A stretch of DNA of 8,938 nt from Chloroflexota bacterium (GTDB lineage: Bacteria; Chloroflexota; Limnocylindria; P2-11E), in the NCBI GenBank assembly GCA_025350745.1, contig JANXXG010000266.1, forward strand, positions 1 through 8,938, in the 5' to 3' direction. Under the pieces are notes generated by a model that saw only the letters and a list, made by a program, of their open reading frames with translations, made no database searches and was not told the DNA's origin. Positions 1 through 6,100 of the stretch are shown here, piece after piece; within the stretch, counting starts at the first letter, position 1, and every line of letters begins with the position of its first letter. Position numbers and translations under genes: made by a program.

Positions 1-100
1 AGACGCTCGCGACGCGTGACCGGAACGCGAGCCGGTAGTCCGACACGATCTCGGCGGAGGTGAGCTGGAGACGCGTCAGGTGCGCTCCACTGGGAACCAC
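1..100 (-). CDS. 5' end of an unidentified gene (cut by window edge)
   Basis: Reading the minus strand from a GTG at 100 gives 33 codons with no stop to the window edge, while all three plus-strand frames contain stops here. From about codon 6 onward almost every third position is G or C, as in the neighbouring genes. The start lies 4 bp after the stop of the hydrolase gene (105), so it is probably the next gene of the same operon. The first five codons have poorer third-position bias. An alternative start is CTG at 79, preceded by GGAG at 88-85 with 5-nt spacing. The segment LTSAEIVSDYRLAFRSR loosely resembles the first helix of thiamine-diphosphate-dependent 2-oxoacid dehydrogenase E1 alpha subunits (pattern L..ee...YR.m...R). 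That identification is weak because no catalytic motif is in view. Confidence 0.45.
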   Translation of the reverse strand, partial: MVPSGAHLTRLQLTSAEIVSDYRLAFRSRVASV

Positions 101-104
101 GCGG

Positions 105-1016
105 CTACCGCTCTTGATGTGCCACTCCAGCGGCAATGCTAGACGCGGGCACGCCGCCGGATGCGGCATCTCGGCGCTCGGCGCGATCGAGGAACGAGAT
201 CAGGGCCGCCGCGAACGCGTCGGGCTGCTCGGGCATCACCAGATGGCCGGCCGATCCGATCGTGCGGAGCTCCGCGTCGGGGTAGCTCTGCCGGAGCGCT
301 TGCAGGTGTGCCGCCGGGACGATGCCGTCCTCGCGACCCCACACGACGAGCGCCGGACCGGTGTACTCACCGGCGCGCCGCAGCCAGGCGTCGCGTAACG
401 ATGGCCGCAGGCCTCGGAGCGTCGCGACGGAGCGCATCACCCGGAGGGTCTCGGCGTACGAGCGGTCAAAGCGCTCACCCTCGGCGTAGAGATGGGCCGG
501 GATCCGCGATGGGTCGGAGAAGCAGGAGCGCAGAACTGCCCGCGCGGCCGACCTCGGACGCGGCAGCCACGTCGTGAGTCCGAGGAACGGGAGCGAGAAG
601 AGCCGGAGGAAGAGGGCGATATCCGGCCCGAAGCCCCCCGGCGCTACGAGGGTCATCGATCGCCACGTCGACGGATGCGTCACCACGGTCACCGCGACGA
701 TCCCGCCTCCGAGCGAGTGGCCGACCAAATGCGGGCGATCCAGGCCGAGCGCCGCGCGGACCCCGTCGACGACCGCCGGATAGAACGGGGCGCGCGCATC
801 GAAGTACCGGGCGCCGCGGACGCGCGTGCTCTCGCCGAATCCCGGCAGGTCGAACGCGATGGCCCGGCGCCCCGTCGGGGCCACCCGTTCCATCGTCTCG
901 GTCCAGTTCTCGGCCCATCCACCGACCCCGTGGACGAAGAGCACAGCCGGATCGCCACTGCCCTCTTCGATGACGCGGATGCGCGACCCCGCCACCTGGA
1001 TCATCGACGTGCGCAT
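105..1016 (-). CDS. Alpha/beta hydrolase with an intact Ser-Asp-His triad
   Basis: A 303-aa soluble alpha/beta-hydrolase-fold protein. The oxyanion-hole segment FVHGVGG is at residues 27-33, the nucleophile elbow GHSLGG puts Ser at 101, the acid is Asp230 in WGREDGIV, and His258 lies in SAGHLV, so all three triad residues are present at usual spacing. A cap region spans about 130-205. The last ~25 residues (Ala/Arg-rich) extend beyond the fold. The family covers esterases, lactonases and C-C bond hydrolases, and the substrate cannot be read from sequence. The frame stays open to 1187, but that extension lies opposite a plus-strand gene and is rejected. ATG at 1016 is preferred because a CATTAT -10-like hexamer ends 6 nt before it. 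ATG at 1004 (residue 5) is the alternative. The stop is 4 bp before the start of the truncated gene at 100, suggesting one transcript. Confidence 0.9.
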   Translation of the reverse strand: MRTSMIQVAGSRIRVIEEGSGDPAVLFVHGVGGWAENWTETMERVAPTGRRAIAFDLPGFGESTRVRGARYFDARAPFYPAVVDGVRAALGLDRPHLVGHSLGGGIVAVTVVTHPSTWRSMTLVAPGGFGPDIALFLRLFSLPFLGLTTWLPRPRSAARAVLRSCFSDPSRIPAHLYAEGERFDRSYAETLRVMRSVATLRGLRPSLRDAWLRRAGEYTGPALVVWGREDGIVPAAHLQALRQSYPDAELRTIGSAGHLVMPEQPDAFAAALISFLDRAERRDAASGGVPASSIAAGVAHQER

Positions 1017-1021
1017 TTCTT

Positions 1022-1028
1022 CATAATG
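1022..1028. promoter_or_regulatory. Putative symmetric bidirectional -10 element
   Basis: This is an AT-rich spot in GC-rich DNA. The plus strand reads CATAAT at 1022-1027, 7 nt before a GTG at 1035. The minus strand reads CATTAT at 1028-1023, 6 nt before the ATG at 1016. The two hexamers overlap and are offset by one base. No convincing -35 box is visible on either strand. Inferred role: one shared promoter firing in both directions to give leaderless or near-leaderless mRNAs. Confidence 0.45.
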
Positions 1029-1469
1029 CGCTCCGTGCTCTTCTATTACCTCTGTACCAAGGCCGAGCCGCTCCACCGCCAGGCATTCCCGTCCGGAGCG
1101 CAGTCCAAGGATGCTGACGTCTTCAAATGGGTCACGATGTTCTCGGCCTCGCCGGCCGTCTGCCAGCGCCAGCATGACGGGAACCACGCGTGGCGGCCGG
1201 ATGAGGGTGGCGACGAAGAGCGCGTCGTTCGCGGCTTTGCGGTGCTCCAGTGGGACCGCGAGGGCTTCGAGAGCGACCAGCCCAAGCCGTCGGTCGGCGA
1301 GAAGCTCGTGTCACGCTGGGGTCCTGCGCTCGTCATCGAGGGGACCGATGACCCGACGACCGGCACGTATTTCCTGCTGAAGCTCTTTCCGCACGGCTAC
1401 CACGGCAAGCACGAGGAGATCGGGAGCAAGCGCACGGACGTCGACGCCGGACGGCTGCAGCCCGCGTAG
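1026..1469 (+). CDS. Unrecognised 147-aa protein
   Basis: I do not recognise the family. The frame is real coding: nearly every codon ends in G or C, rare stops are absent, and the amino-acid mix is balanced (Trp at 35, 57, 77 and 99, many aromatics), while the opposite strand gives only Ser/Arg-rich shadow. The N-terminus is aromatic and hydrophobic (LFYYLC, residues 5-10), not long enough for a membrane anchor. The C-terminal half (VLQWDREGF at 73-81, ALVIEGTDDPTTGTYFLLKLFP at 101-122 with its strand-turn-strand look) suggests a small soluble alpha/beta or all-beta domain. Cys10 and Cys46 and a charged His/Lys-rich tail (130-140) are visible, with no metal motif. ATG at 1026 has no Shine-Dalgarno and lies inside the putative -10. 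GTG at 1035 (residue 4) would fit a leaderless mRNA. The gene is divergent from the hydrolase and converges on the 1487-2239 gene 17 bp away. Confidence 0.75.
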   Translation: MRSVLFYYLCTKAEPLHRQAFPSGAQSKDADVFKWVTMFSASPAVCQRQHDGNHAWRPDEGGDEERVVRGFAVLQWDREGFESDQPKPSVGEKLVSRWGPALVIEGTDDPTTGTYFLLKLFPHGYHGKHEEIGSKRTDVDAGRLQPA

Positions 1470-1486
1470 GACGGCCGACTGGACGC

Positions 1487-2239
1487 TTAGGGGCCGGCCG
1501 GCTCCCCGCGAACATGTTCCCGATGCGCGACGTGGTGTAGATGCTCATGCGCATCCTCGGTCGCGCGCGGCGGATAGAAGAGACCGGCGACGTAGAACTT
1601 GACCGGCGACTGCGCGTACGCGGACACGAGGACGTGGACGTCGTATTTTTCGAACAAGGCCCGGCCCCACGTCTCGCGGAACCGCGTCGCCCACTGCTGG
1701 CCGTGGCGTTCGCGTGACAGGCGGGCCATCTCATGCAGCTCCTGATCGAGGATGGGGAGCTCATGAGGCCCCTGGCAGTCGTCGCTGTCGCACCGGAACC
1801 GAAGCCGGAGCGGCAGCTGCAGGATGTCCGACTCGTGGACGGCGGCCCGGACGAAGCCCGCGGTCGCGGCGCCGTCGCGAGCGAGCTGCTGCATCGACTC
1901 GAGCGACCCACGGAGGTGCGCTCGCACGAAGGGCCACCGTAGCCGCCAGCCATCCTTCGGATCCACGTACGCCGTCGCGGCGATCTCGCCGATCACGTTC
2001 CGCGACTCCGGCCGACCGTCGCGGTCGGCCGGAGTCGTGCGCGCATGGATCCACGACCACCGCAAGATCGGCGGGTCCGTATCGGTGCCCTTCCACGGAA
2101 AGGGCGAGAGACGCTCGAGCCGACCGCTTTCACGATCCACGCCGATGACACCGGGCCGCTCTACCGGGAAGCTGTCGGCGGCGACCGTCTTCGTGAGGAC
2201 CAGGATGTCGCGTTCCGTCGCGGCATCTTCCATGGTCAC
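1487..2239 (-). CDS. Conserved hypothetical protein with OB-like N-terminus, C-x4-C-x3-H and His-rich tail
   Basis: A 250-aa protein. The N-terminal part (residues 11-85: ILVLTKT, then a strand around GRLERLSPFPW, WSWI at 61-64 and DGRPES at 74-79) recalls the uncharacterised proteins whose N-terminus is described as a dual-OB-like domain, from memory of the pattern rather than a search. The middle carries Cys150-x4-Cys155-x3-His159 followed by LPILDQEL (161-168), and the end of the domain reads FYVAGLFYPPR (215-225). Both patterns also occur in that uncharacterised group. A zinc-binding site is inferred. The tail holds six His in twelve residues (231-242). The start is GTG at 2239, whose first three bases with the next A (GTGA) also form the stop of the DinB-like gene, so translation is probably coupled. 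ATG at 2233 is the alternative. A perfect 16-bp inverted repeat lies inside the gene (2003-2037). Function is unknown. Confidence 0.85.
   Translation of the reverse strand: MTMEDAATERDILVLTKTVAADSFPVERPGVIGVDRESGRLERLSPFPWKGTDTDPPILRWSWIHARTTPADRDGRPESRNVIGEIAATAYVDPKDGWRLRWPFVRAHLRGSLESMQQLARDGAATAGFVRAAVHESDILQLPLRLRFRCDSDDCQGPHELPILDQELHEMARLSRERHGQQWATRFRETWGRALFEKYDVHVLVSAYAQSPVKFYVAGLFYPPRATEDAHEHLHHVAHREHVRGEPAGP
2003..2037. repeat. Perfect 16-bp inverted repeat with 3-nt loop, inside a coding gene
   Basis: Left arm CGACTCCGGCCGACCG (2003-2018), loop TCG (2019-2021), right arm 2022-2037 the exact reverse complement. Pairing can extend outward by one G-T wobble (2002/2038) and one C-G pair (2001/2039). 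There is no T-run on either side, so it is not an ordinary intrinsic terminator. On the minus strand it encodes roughly residues 67-79 of the 1487-2239 protein, including RPES. I see no second copy in the window, although the octamer CTCCGGCC recurs at 3080-3087. Confidence 0.85.
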
Positions 2240-2787
2240 CGGTCCAGCGTAGGTGCCGAACGCGCACGCATCACCGCGGCCGCCTGATGCAGATGCGCGG
2301 CGAGGTGGACGCCGCTGAACAGGATCCAGGCTCGTGCGCTCAGCGGGCCGAGCTCTTCGTGCGGGTGTGACGGACCACCGGCCGCCAGGGTGCGGGCCGT
2401 CGCGAGCCGCTCATCGGCGCCCTTGAGGGCGGCCAGGATGGTCTCGCGTGTCGCGCTCGCATCGCCGGGCATCCCGTACGGGAACGCCGCATCGGTGGGC
2501 ACGCGACCGAGCGCGAGCGATCGGGCGATCATGTGCGCGGCATCGTCTGCTGCGAGCGCGTGGCCGGCGATCTCCGCGATCGACCAGAGCTCCAACCCGG
2601 CGTGACGGTGCAGACCGTTTTCATCGACCGCCGAGGTACCCAGGCGCAGACCGGTCAGCGCGTCGCGCACCGCGGCGGCGATCTCATCCATCGAGTGGCC
2701 GTCCGCGACGGATTGCAGCGACGCCCCGGCCCTGATCGCATCGAGCGCGGTCGCGGCGGAGAAGCCCAGGGGTGACCGGGGTGGCAC
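2236..2787 (-). CDS. DinB/YfiT-like four-helix metal-binding protein
   Basis: A 183-aa (from GTG 2787) mostly helical, Ala-rich protein. ELWSIAEIAGHAL carries His76, and SGVHLAAHLHQ near the C-terminus carries His161-x3-His165, the widely spaced H...HxxxH arrangement used by DinB-superfamily proteins to bind a divalent metal. Relatives include thiol-dependent S-transferases and maleylpyruvate isomerases, but many are uncharacterised, so no substrate is assigned. The start is uncertain. GTG 2787 is preferred because a CATCCT hexamer (2799-2794) lies 6 nt upstream and leaves 17 bp to the divergent neighbour. ATG 2814 would overlap that neighbour's first codons, and ATG 2691 would remove the first ~30 residues, which already show coding-type third positions. 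The stop overlaps the GTG of the next gene by 4 bp, so the two are co-transcribed and possibly translationally coupled. Confidence 0.8.
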   Translation of the reverse strand: MPPRSPLGFSAATALDAIRAGASLQSVADGHSMDEIAAAVRDALTGLRLGTSAVDENGLHRHAGLELWSIAEIAGHALAADDAAHMIARSLALGRVPTDAAFPYGMPGDASATRETILAALKGADERLATARTLAAGGPSHPHEELGPLSARAWILFSGVHLAAHLHQAAAVMRARSAPTLDR

Positions 2788-2792
2788 GTACG

Positions 2793-2799
2793 TAGGATG
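2793..2799. promoter_or_regulatory. Putative symmetric bidirectional -10 element
   Basis: The plus strand reads TAGGAT at 2793-2798, exactly 6 nt before GTG 2805. The minus strand reads CATCCT at 2799-2794, exactly 6 nt before GTG 2787. The hexamers overlap with a one-base offset, and the two start codons are 18 bp apart, the spacing expected if a single symmetric -10 starts leaderless transcripts both ways. The AGGA inside it could instead act as a Shine-Dalgarno for GTG 2805 (7-nt spacing); the two readings are not mutually exclusive. Confidence 0.5.
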
Positions 2800-2804
2800 A
2801 CAGC

Positions 2805-3146
2805 GTGACGGCATTGACGGACAAGGAGCTCGCGCTCGCGCGGGATCACCCCCGGGGGACCGAGCAGCGGACCCTCGCGCCCTACCGCGCGGCGCTCAAC
2901 GACCTGGATGTCTACGCCGCCCTGCCGGTGGCCGAGCGCGACGCGATCGTTCGATGGACCGCGATCCGCTGCGCCGTCCGCGACCGCTATGGCGTCGATC
3001 GCGACCAGCTCAACCTTGCCGAGCCGCTCATCCCCGCCACGGCGCTGCGAACGCACGTCCTCGCCGGTGAGGAGCGGGCCTCCGGCCGGTCCGTGACGGA
3101 CAGCGGGGGCGATCTCCTCGAGCTCGTCGCACGGGTCCGGGCCTAG
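2805..3146 (+). CDS. Unrecognised small helical protein (113 aa)
   Basis: No family is recognised. Codon third positions are almost all G or C, supporting a real gene. The protein is charged and predicted mostly helical: residues 5-14 (TDKELALARD), 27-40, 42-62 (amphipathic VAERDAIVRWTAIRCAVRD) and 103-112 (DLLELVARVR). There is no signal peptide or membrane segment and only one Cys (56). The start is GTG at 2805, with AGGA at 2794-2797 either as a Shine-Dalgarno or as part of a TAGGAT -10 element for a leaderless mRNA. It is divergent from the DinB-like gene and converges on the class V PLP enzyme, with only 5 bp between their stops. A helix-rich protein of this size next to DinB/OB-like genes could be a regulator or partner, but nothing in the sequence shows that. 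Confidence 0.75.
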   Translation: MTALTDKELALARDHPRGTEQRTLAPYRAALNDLDVYAALPVAERDAIVRWTAIRCAVRDRYGVDRDQLNLAEPLIPATALRTHVLAGEERASGRSVTDSGGDLLELVARVRA

Positions 3147-3151
3147 CTCGG

Positions 3152-4321
3152 CTAGACCGGGACCGTCTCCCGGAGCGGCGCCAGGAGCTCGAGGGTCCGA
3201 TCCATCTCGGCCTCAGTGTTGAAGTGGTGCGGGGACAGCCGGACCAGGCCGGGCCGGTAGTCCGCGATGCAGCCCTGGACCCGTAGTGCGTCGACGACGC
3301 GCGCAGGATCCGAGTGGCGCAGCGTCACGATCGGAGTCCGTCGCTCGGCCTCGCGGACGCATCCGACGTTCCAGCCCTGGGCGAGCGCTCCGTCGACGAG
3401 GCGCTGCGACAGCAGCATGTGGCGCGACCGGACGGTCGCGATGCCGATCTCGCGCAGCAGCTCGATGCCGGCGCGCGAGGTGTACGCGGCCGCGACCGCG
3501 GGCGTGCCGTACTCGAACCGGCGGGCGTTCGGCGCGAGGTCGACGTGCTGGACATCGAACGTGAACGGGTCACGCATCGCCCACCAGCCGATGGCGCTCG
3601 GATGCGATCCGGCGATCCGGTCGCGCCGCGCGTACAGGAACGCCATGCCCGGACCGCCCATGAGCCACTTGAGGGTCCCGCCGACGAGGAAGTCGACGTC
3701 CGAGGCGTGCACGTCGAACGGGATCGCGCCGATGGACTGATACGCGTCAACGACCAGGGCCGCCCCCTTGCGATGGCAGATGTCCGCAAGGGCCTTCACA
3801 TCCTGGATGTAGCCACTCGTGTAGTAGACGTGACCGGTACAGACGAGCGCCGTGCGGTCGTCGACCGCACGCTCGAACAGCTCGAGCGGCACGGTCACTC
3901 CGTCCGGGCTATGGACGAACTCGACCTGCACCCCCTGGCGTTCGAGCGCGAGCCAGGTGTGTCCGTCGGTCGGAAAGTCGATGTCCGCGACGACCACCTT
4001 GTTGCGTTTCGAGTAGTCGAACGACGAGGCGATGCTGACGAGCGCCGCGGAGACCGCCGGCTCGAGCGCGATCTCATCGAGATCGGCGCCGAGCACGCCC
4101 GCAAAGTCGCCGCGCAGGTCGTCGAGCAGCCCGACCCAGTGTTGGTACCAGGCCCGGCCGCCGAGCTCGGTCCAGGTCTTCGCGTAGGCCTCGAGCGCCG
4201 CGGCTCCGCGCACGGGGAGTGGGGTCAGCGAGCAGCTATTCAAATAAATGAGCCGGTCCGTGATCGGGAACTCCGCCCGCCAGCGCGCGATCAGCGCCGG
4301 GTCGTCACCAGCCGACGGCAT
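3152..4321 (-). CDS. Kynureninase-like / class V aminotransferase-fold PLP enzyme
   Basis: A 389-aa cytosolic fold-type I PLP enzyme. RLIYLNSCSLTPLP (23-36) is the N-terminal substrate-loop region. VVDAYQSIG (190-198) supplies Asp192 for the pyridine nitrogen and Gln195 against the ring, GGTLKWL (214-220) supplies the Schiff-base Lys218, and FEYGTPA (269-275) and RPGLVRLSPHHFN (356-368, Arg361 a likely carboxylate ligand) complete the site. Length and motif order fit the kynureninase/cysteine-desulfurase-like class V group. Hydrolysis of kynurenine is possible but not proven. The start at ATG 4321 is supported by a GGAGAGAGAG tract (4333-4324) directly upstream. The longer frame to 4495 is an Arg/Ser-rich shadow of the upstream gene. 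The first 17 bp overlap the end of the GGT-family gene, so the two form an operon with probable translational coupling. Confidence 0.92.
   Translation of the reverse strand: MPSAGDDPALIARWRAEFPITDRLIYLNSCSLTPLPVRGAAALEAYAKTWTELGGRAWYQHWVGLLDDLRGDFAGVLGADLDEIALEPAVSAALVSIASSFDYSKRNKVVVADIDFPTDGHTWLALERQGVQVEFVHSPDGVTVPLELFERAVDDRTALVCTGHVYYTSGYIQDVKALADICHRKGAALVVDAYQSIGAIPFDVHASDVDFLVGGTLKWLMGGPGMAFLYARRDRIAGSHPSAIGWWAMRDPFTFDVQHVDLAPNARRFEYGTPAVAAAYTSRAGIELLREIGIATVRSRHMLLSQRLVDGALAQGWNVGCVREAERRTPIVTLRHSDPARVVDALRVQGCIADYRPGLVRLSPHHFNTEAEMDRTLELLAPLRETVPV
3157..3173. terminator. Possible bidirectional terminator hairpin between convergent genes
   Basis: CCGGGA (3157-3162) and TCCCGG (3168-3173) form a 6-bp perfect stem with a 5-nt loop, 10 nt beyond the plus-strand stop at 3146 and inside the last codons of the minus-strand PLP gene. 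There is no T-run, and short GC stems are common in DNA of this composition, so support is weak. Confidence 0.25.
3851..3871. repeat. 9-bp intragenic inverted repeat
   Basis: CGTGCGGTC (3851-3859) pairs perfectly with GACCGCACG (3863-3871) around a GTC loop, within the class V PLP gene where it encodes part of AVDDRTA. A further GAGC/GCTC pairing (3845-3848 with 3871-3874) is possible with a bulge. In GC-rich coding DNA a stem this short can arise by chance. Confidence 0.4.
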
Positions 4322-6059
4322 AGCTCTCTCTCCGCGGATCAGCGCCACCCTCGAGGGCACCGGTCTCGAGCTTCCGCACGGCGCAGACCCCTGCGCTTGC
4401 CGGCGTGAAGTCTGGCATGTCTCGGATGATGTGGCCGAGCCGCTCGAGGCCGTCGCGGACCTCGTGGCGAACGCGACCCTCCACCTGGAGCACACCGGGC
4501 TCGTAGGCGTGCGGGAAGAACGTCCACGGGAAGCTCTTCGAGATGACCCGCGGCGCCTCGATCGCGGCCTGCGTGTTCATGCCGAAGTCGACGATGTTGC
4601 AGACCACCTGCACCATCGCCTGGCATTGCGCATCCTCGCCCGGGCAGCCGAACGGCATGAACGCGGCTCCGCCCTTCATCAACAGCGCTGGATTCGGTGT
4701 GAGGCGTGGTCGTTTGCGCGGAGCGATCGCGGACGGATGGCCGGGCGTCGTCCACAGCTGCGCGCCGCGGGTCGACACGATCATCCCAAGGCCGGGAATG
4801 AGCGGCGCGCCGAGGCCCGGATCGGACGGCGTCGCCGAGAATGCGTTCCCCTCGCTGTCCATGGCGCAGACGTACGACGTGTCGGGCGCACCGACCCCTG
4901 CGGCGAGCCGCGGGACCCAGCCCGCCGGGCCGGTCCGGCCCTCGTGCTTCCACGGATCGCCCGGCAACGGGAGCTCCGGCCATGCTCGGTCGTCGCGGAT
5001 GAGTGCCCGTCGCTCGTCGGCGTAGGCCTTGTCCAAGAGTCCTCTGATGGGGACGTCGACCTGCTCGGGATCGCCGAAGAACCCCTCCCGATCCGCGCAC
5101 GCGAGCTTCATCGCCTCGGTGTATCGATGCAGGAATGGGAGCGTGCCCGGTCCCAGGGACGCGATGTCGTAGCCCTCGAGCAGGTTCAGCGTCATCGGGA
5201 CGAGCGGGCCCTGCGACCATGGGCCACAGGCGTACACGTCGATGCCGCGGTAGGTGGTGTGGACCGGCGTCTCGATCGAGACCCGATACGTCGCGAGATC
5301 CTCGGCTGACAGCGCACCGCCCTCCCGTTGCATGTGGCGCACGATCTCGCGCGCGATGTCCCCCGTGTAGATGGCGTCGCGCGCGGCCATGATCGCGGCC
5401 GCGCGGCCACGGGAGGCGTGCGCGGACTCGATCGCCGCGAGCCGCCGGAACAGATCACCGAGCTCCCGCTGCACGAGCAGCTCCCCCACCTCTGGCGGCC
5501 GGCCATTGGGGAGGAAGACCGCGGCGCTCGACGGCCATTGACGGATCCGGTCCTGGAGCATCGTGATCGCGCGGGCCAGCCGCGGGTACACCGGAAAGCC
5601 GTCGCACAGCTCGATCGACGGTGCCAGGACCTCGGCCAGGGACAGCCGCCCGTGTCTCGCCAGCGCCGTGAGCCACGCGTCGCACGCGGCCGGCGTTACG
5701 GACCGCGGCGTGCCGACCGGCATGTCATCGCCGTACGTCGCGCGGTATGCCTCCAACGTAAGCGACGCCGGCCAGCGGCCGAGCCCGTCGATGCTCTCCG
5801 GCGCCGCCATGCCCGGGCGGTACACGATGATCGGCGCGACGCCGCCGAAGTCGGTGAGATGGCGCTCGACGACATTCAGCGCGATGCCGGCCGCTACGCC
5901 GGCGTCGATCGCGCTTCCGCCGCGTGGGAACATCCGCAGACCGGCGAGCGACGCGAGGTAATGACAGGTGCTCACCATGTGCTTCGACCCGAGGACGGCC
6001 GGGCGGCCTTCGGTGATGCCGATCGGCGGCGCGGTGTTCTCCACCGCGATCTCACGCAT
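4305..6059 (-). CDS. Gamma-glutamyltransferase-family Ntn hydrolase (YwrD-like branch)
   Basis: A 584-aa cytosolic protein (no signal peptide). GGSAIDAGVAAGIALNVVE (47-65) is the typical GGT N-terminal helix, IDGLGRWP (90-97) replaces the classical IDFRE.AP, and PDTSYVCAMDSEGNAF (393-407 region) places the self-cleavage nucleophile at Thr394, with GNAFSATPSD following as in GGTs. Cleavage there would give a ~190-aa small subunit, the family's usual size. After it, LGMIVSTRGAQLW replaces the NE-MDDF substrate motif of true GGTs, and GCPGED (471-476) replaces GSPGG. HPSAIAPRKRPRLTPNPA (441-458) matches the YwrD-like branch. It is therefore probably a hydrolase or transferase of altered specificity, not a classical glutathione GGT. 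ATG 6059 is preferred because TATCGT lies 7 nt upstream; GTG 6068 is the alternative. It is the first gene of an operon with the PLP enzyme. Confidence 0.9.
   Translation of the reverse strand: MREIAVENTAPPIGITEGRPAVLGSKHMVSTCHYLASLAGLRMFPRGGSAIDAGVAAGIALNVVERHLTDFGGVAPIIVYRPGMAAPESIDGLGRWPASLTLEAYRATYGDDMPVGTPRSVTPAACDAWLTALARHGRLSLAEVLAPSIELCDGFPVYPRLARAITMLQDRIRQWPSSAAVFLPNGRPPEVGELLVQRELGDLFRRLAAIESAHASRGRAAAIMAARDAIYTGDIAREIVRHMQREGGALSAEDLATYRVSIETPVHTTYRGIDVYACGPWSQGPLVPMTLNLLEGYDIASLGPGTLPFLHRYTEAMKLACADREGFFGDPEQVDVPIRGLLDKAYADERRALIRDDRAWPELPLPGDPWKHEGRTGPAGWVPRLAAGVGAPDTSYVCAMDSEGNAFSATPSDPGLGAPLIPGLGMIVSTRGAQLWTTPGHPSAIAPRKRPRLTPNPALLMKGGAAFMPFGCPGEDAQCQAMVQVVCNIVDFGMNTQAAIEAPRVISKSFPWTFFPHAYEPGVLQVEGRVRHEVRDGLERLGHIIRDMPDFTPASAGVCAVRKLETGALEGGADPRRESYAVGW
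4324..4333 (-). promoter_or_regulatory. Shine-Dalgarno deciding the start of the PLP enzyme
   Basis: Read on the minus strand, GGAGAGAGAG precedes the ATG at 4321 by 2 nt (GGAG core 8 nt away). It lies inside the coding end of the upstream GGT-family gene and rules out the longer frame. The PLP gene starts 17 bp before its neighbour's stop. Confidence 0.75.
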
Positions 6060-6066
6060 CCCTCGC

Positions 6067-6072
6067 ACGATA
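6067..6072 (-). promoter_or_regulatory. Putative -10 element of the GGT-family/PLP operon
   Basis: The minus strand reads TATCGT (6072-6067), a TANNNT match, followed by 7 nt and then ATG 6059. A transcript from here would be leaderless, and the in-frame GTG at 6068 would lie upstream of the mRNA. The GAGGG touching the ATG is too close to serve as a Shine-Dalgarno. No -35 is evident. Confidence 0.4.
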
Positions 6073-6088
6073 GCGCCGGAGGCGTTGC

Positions 6089-6094
6089 TAGGCT
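6089..6094 (+). promoter_or_regulatory. Putative -10 element of the MBL-fold gene
   Basis: TAGGCT lies exactly 6 nt before GTG 6101, the same layout as TAGGAT before GTG 2805. The only other candidate is a Shine-Dalgarno-like GGAGG at 6079-6083, 17 nt away and too far to place the ribosome. This points to leaderless expression. Confidence 0.45.
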
Positions 6095-6100
6095 GGTCGC

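Noticed and set aside
492..1025. Plus-strand upstream extension of the 1026-1469 frame (total 325 codons)
   Set aside because: It lies opposite the well-supported hydrolase and is Arg/Pro/Glu-rich with no motif. Only the part from about 1026 shows coding-type codon use.
1490..1507. GC-rich palindrome GGGGCC...CTCCCC near the stop of the 1487 gene as a terminator
   Set aside because: Only four outer pairs form before mismatches, there is no T-run, and it encodes the protein's last residues.
3089..3101. GTCCG-TGA-CGGAC hairpin in the 113-aa gene
   Set aside because: A 5-bp stem in GC-rich coding DNA is expected by chance.
3314..4408. Long plus-strand open frame of 364 codons
   Set aside because: It is antisense to the class V PLP enzyme, whose catalytic motifs are all intact. 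The plus frame is a Arg/Asp/Val-rich shadow typical of GC-rich DNA.
4322..4495. N-terminal extension of the class V PLP enzyme to 4495
   Set aside because: The extra 58 residues are Ser/Arg-rich shadow of the GGT-like gene. ATG 4321 has a clear Shine-Dalgarno and matches the family's usual N-terminus.
4248..5309. Plus-strand open frame of 353 codons
   Set aside because: It is a shadow of the GGT-family gene, with no recognisable motif and Arg/Ala-rich composition.
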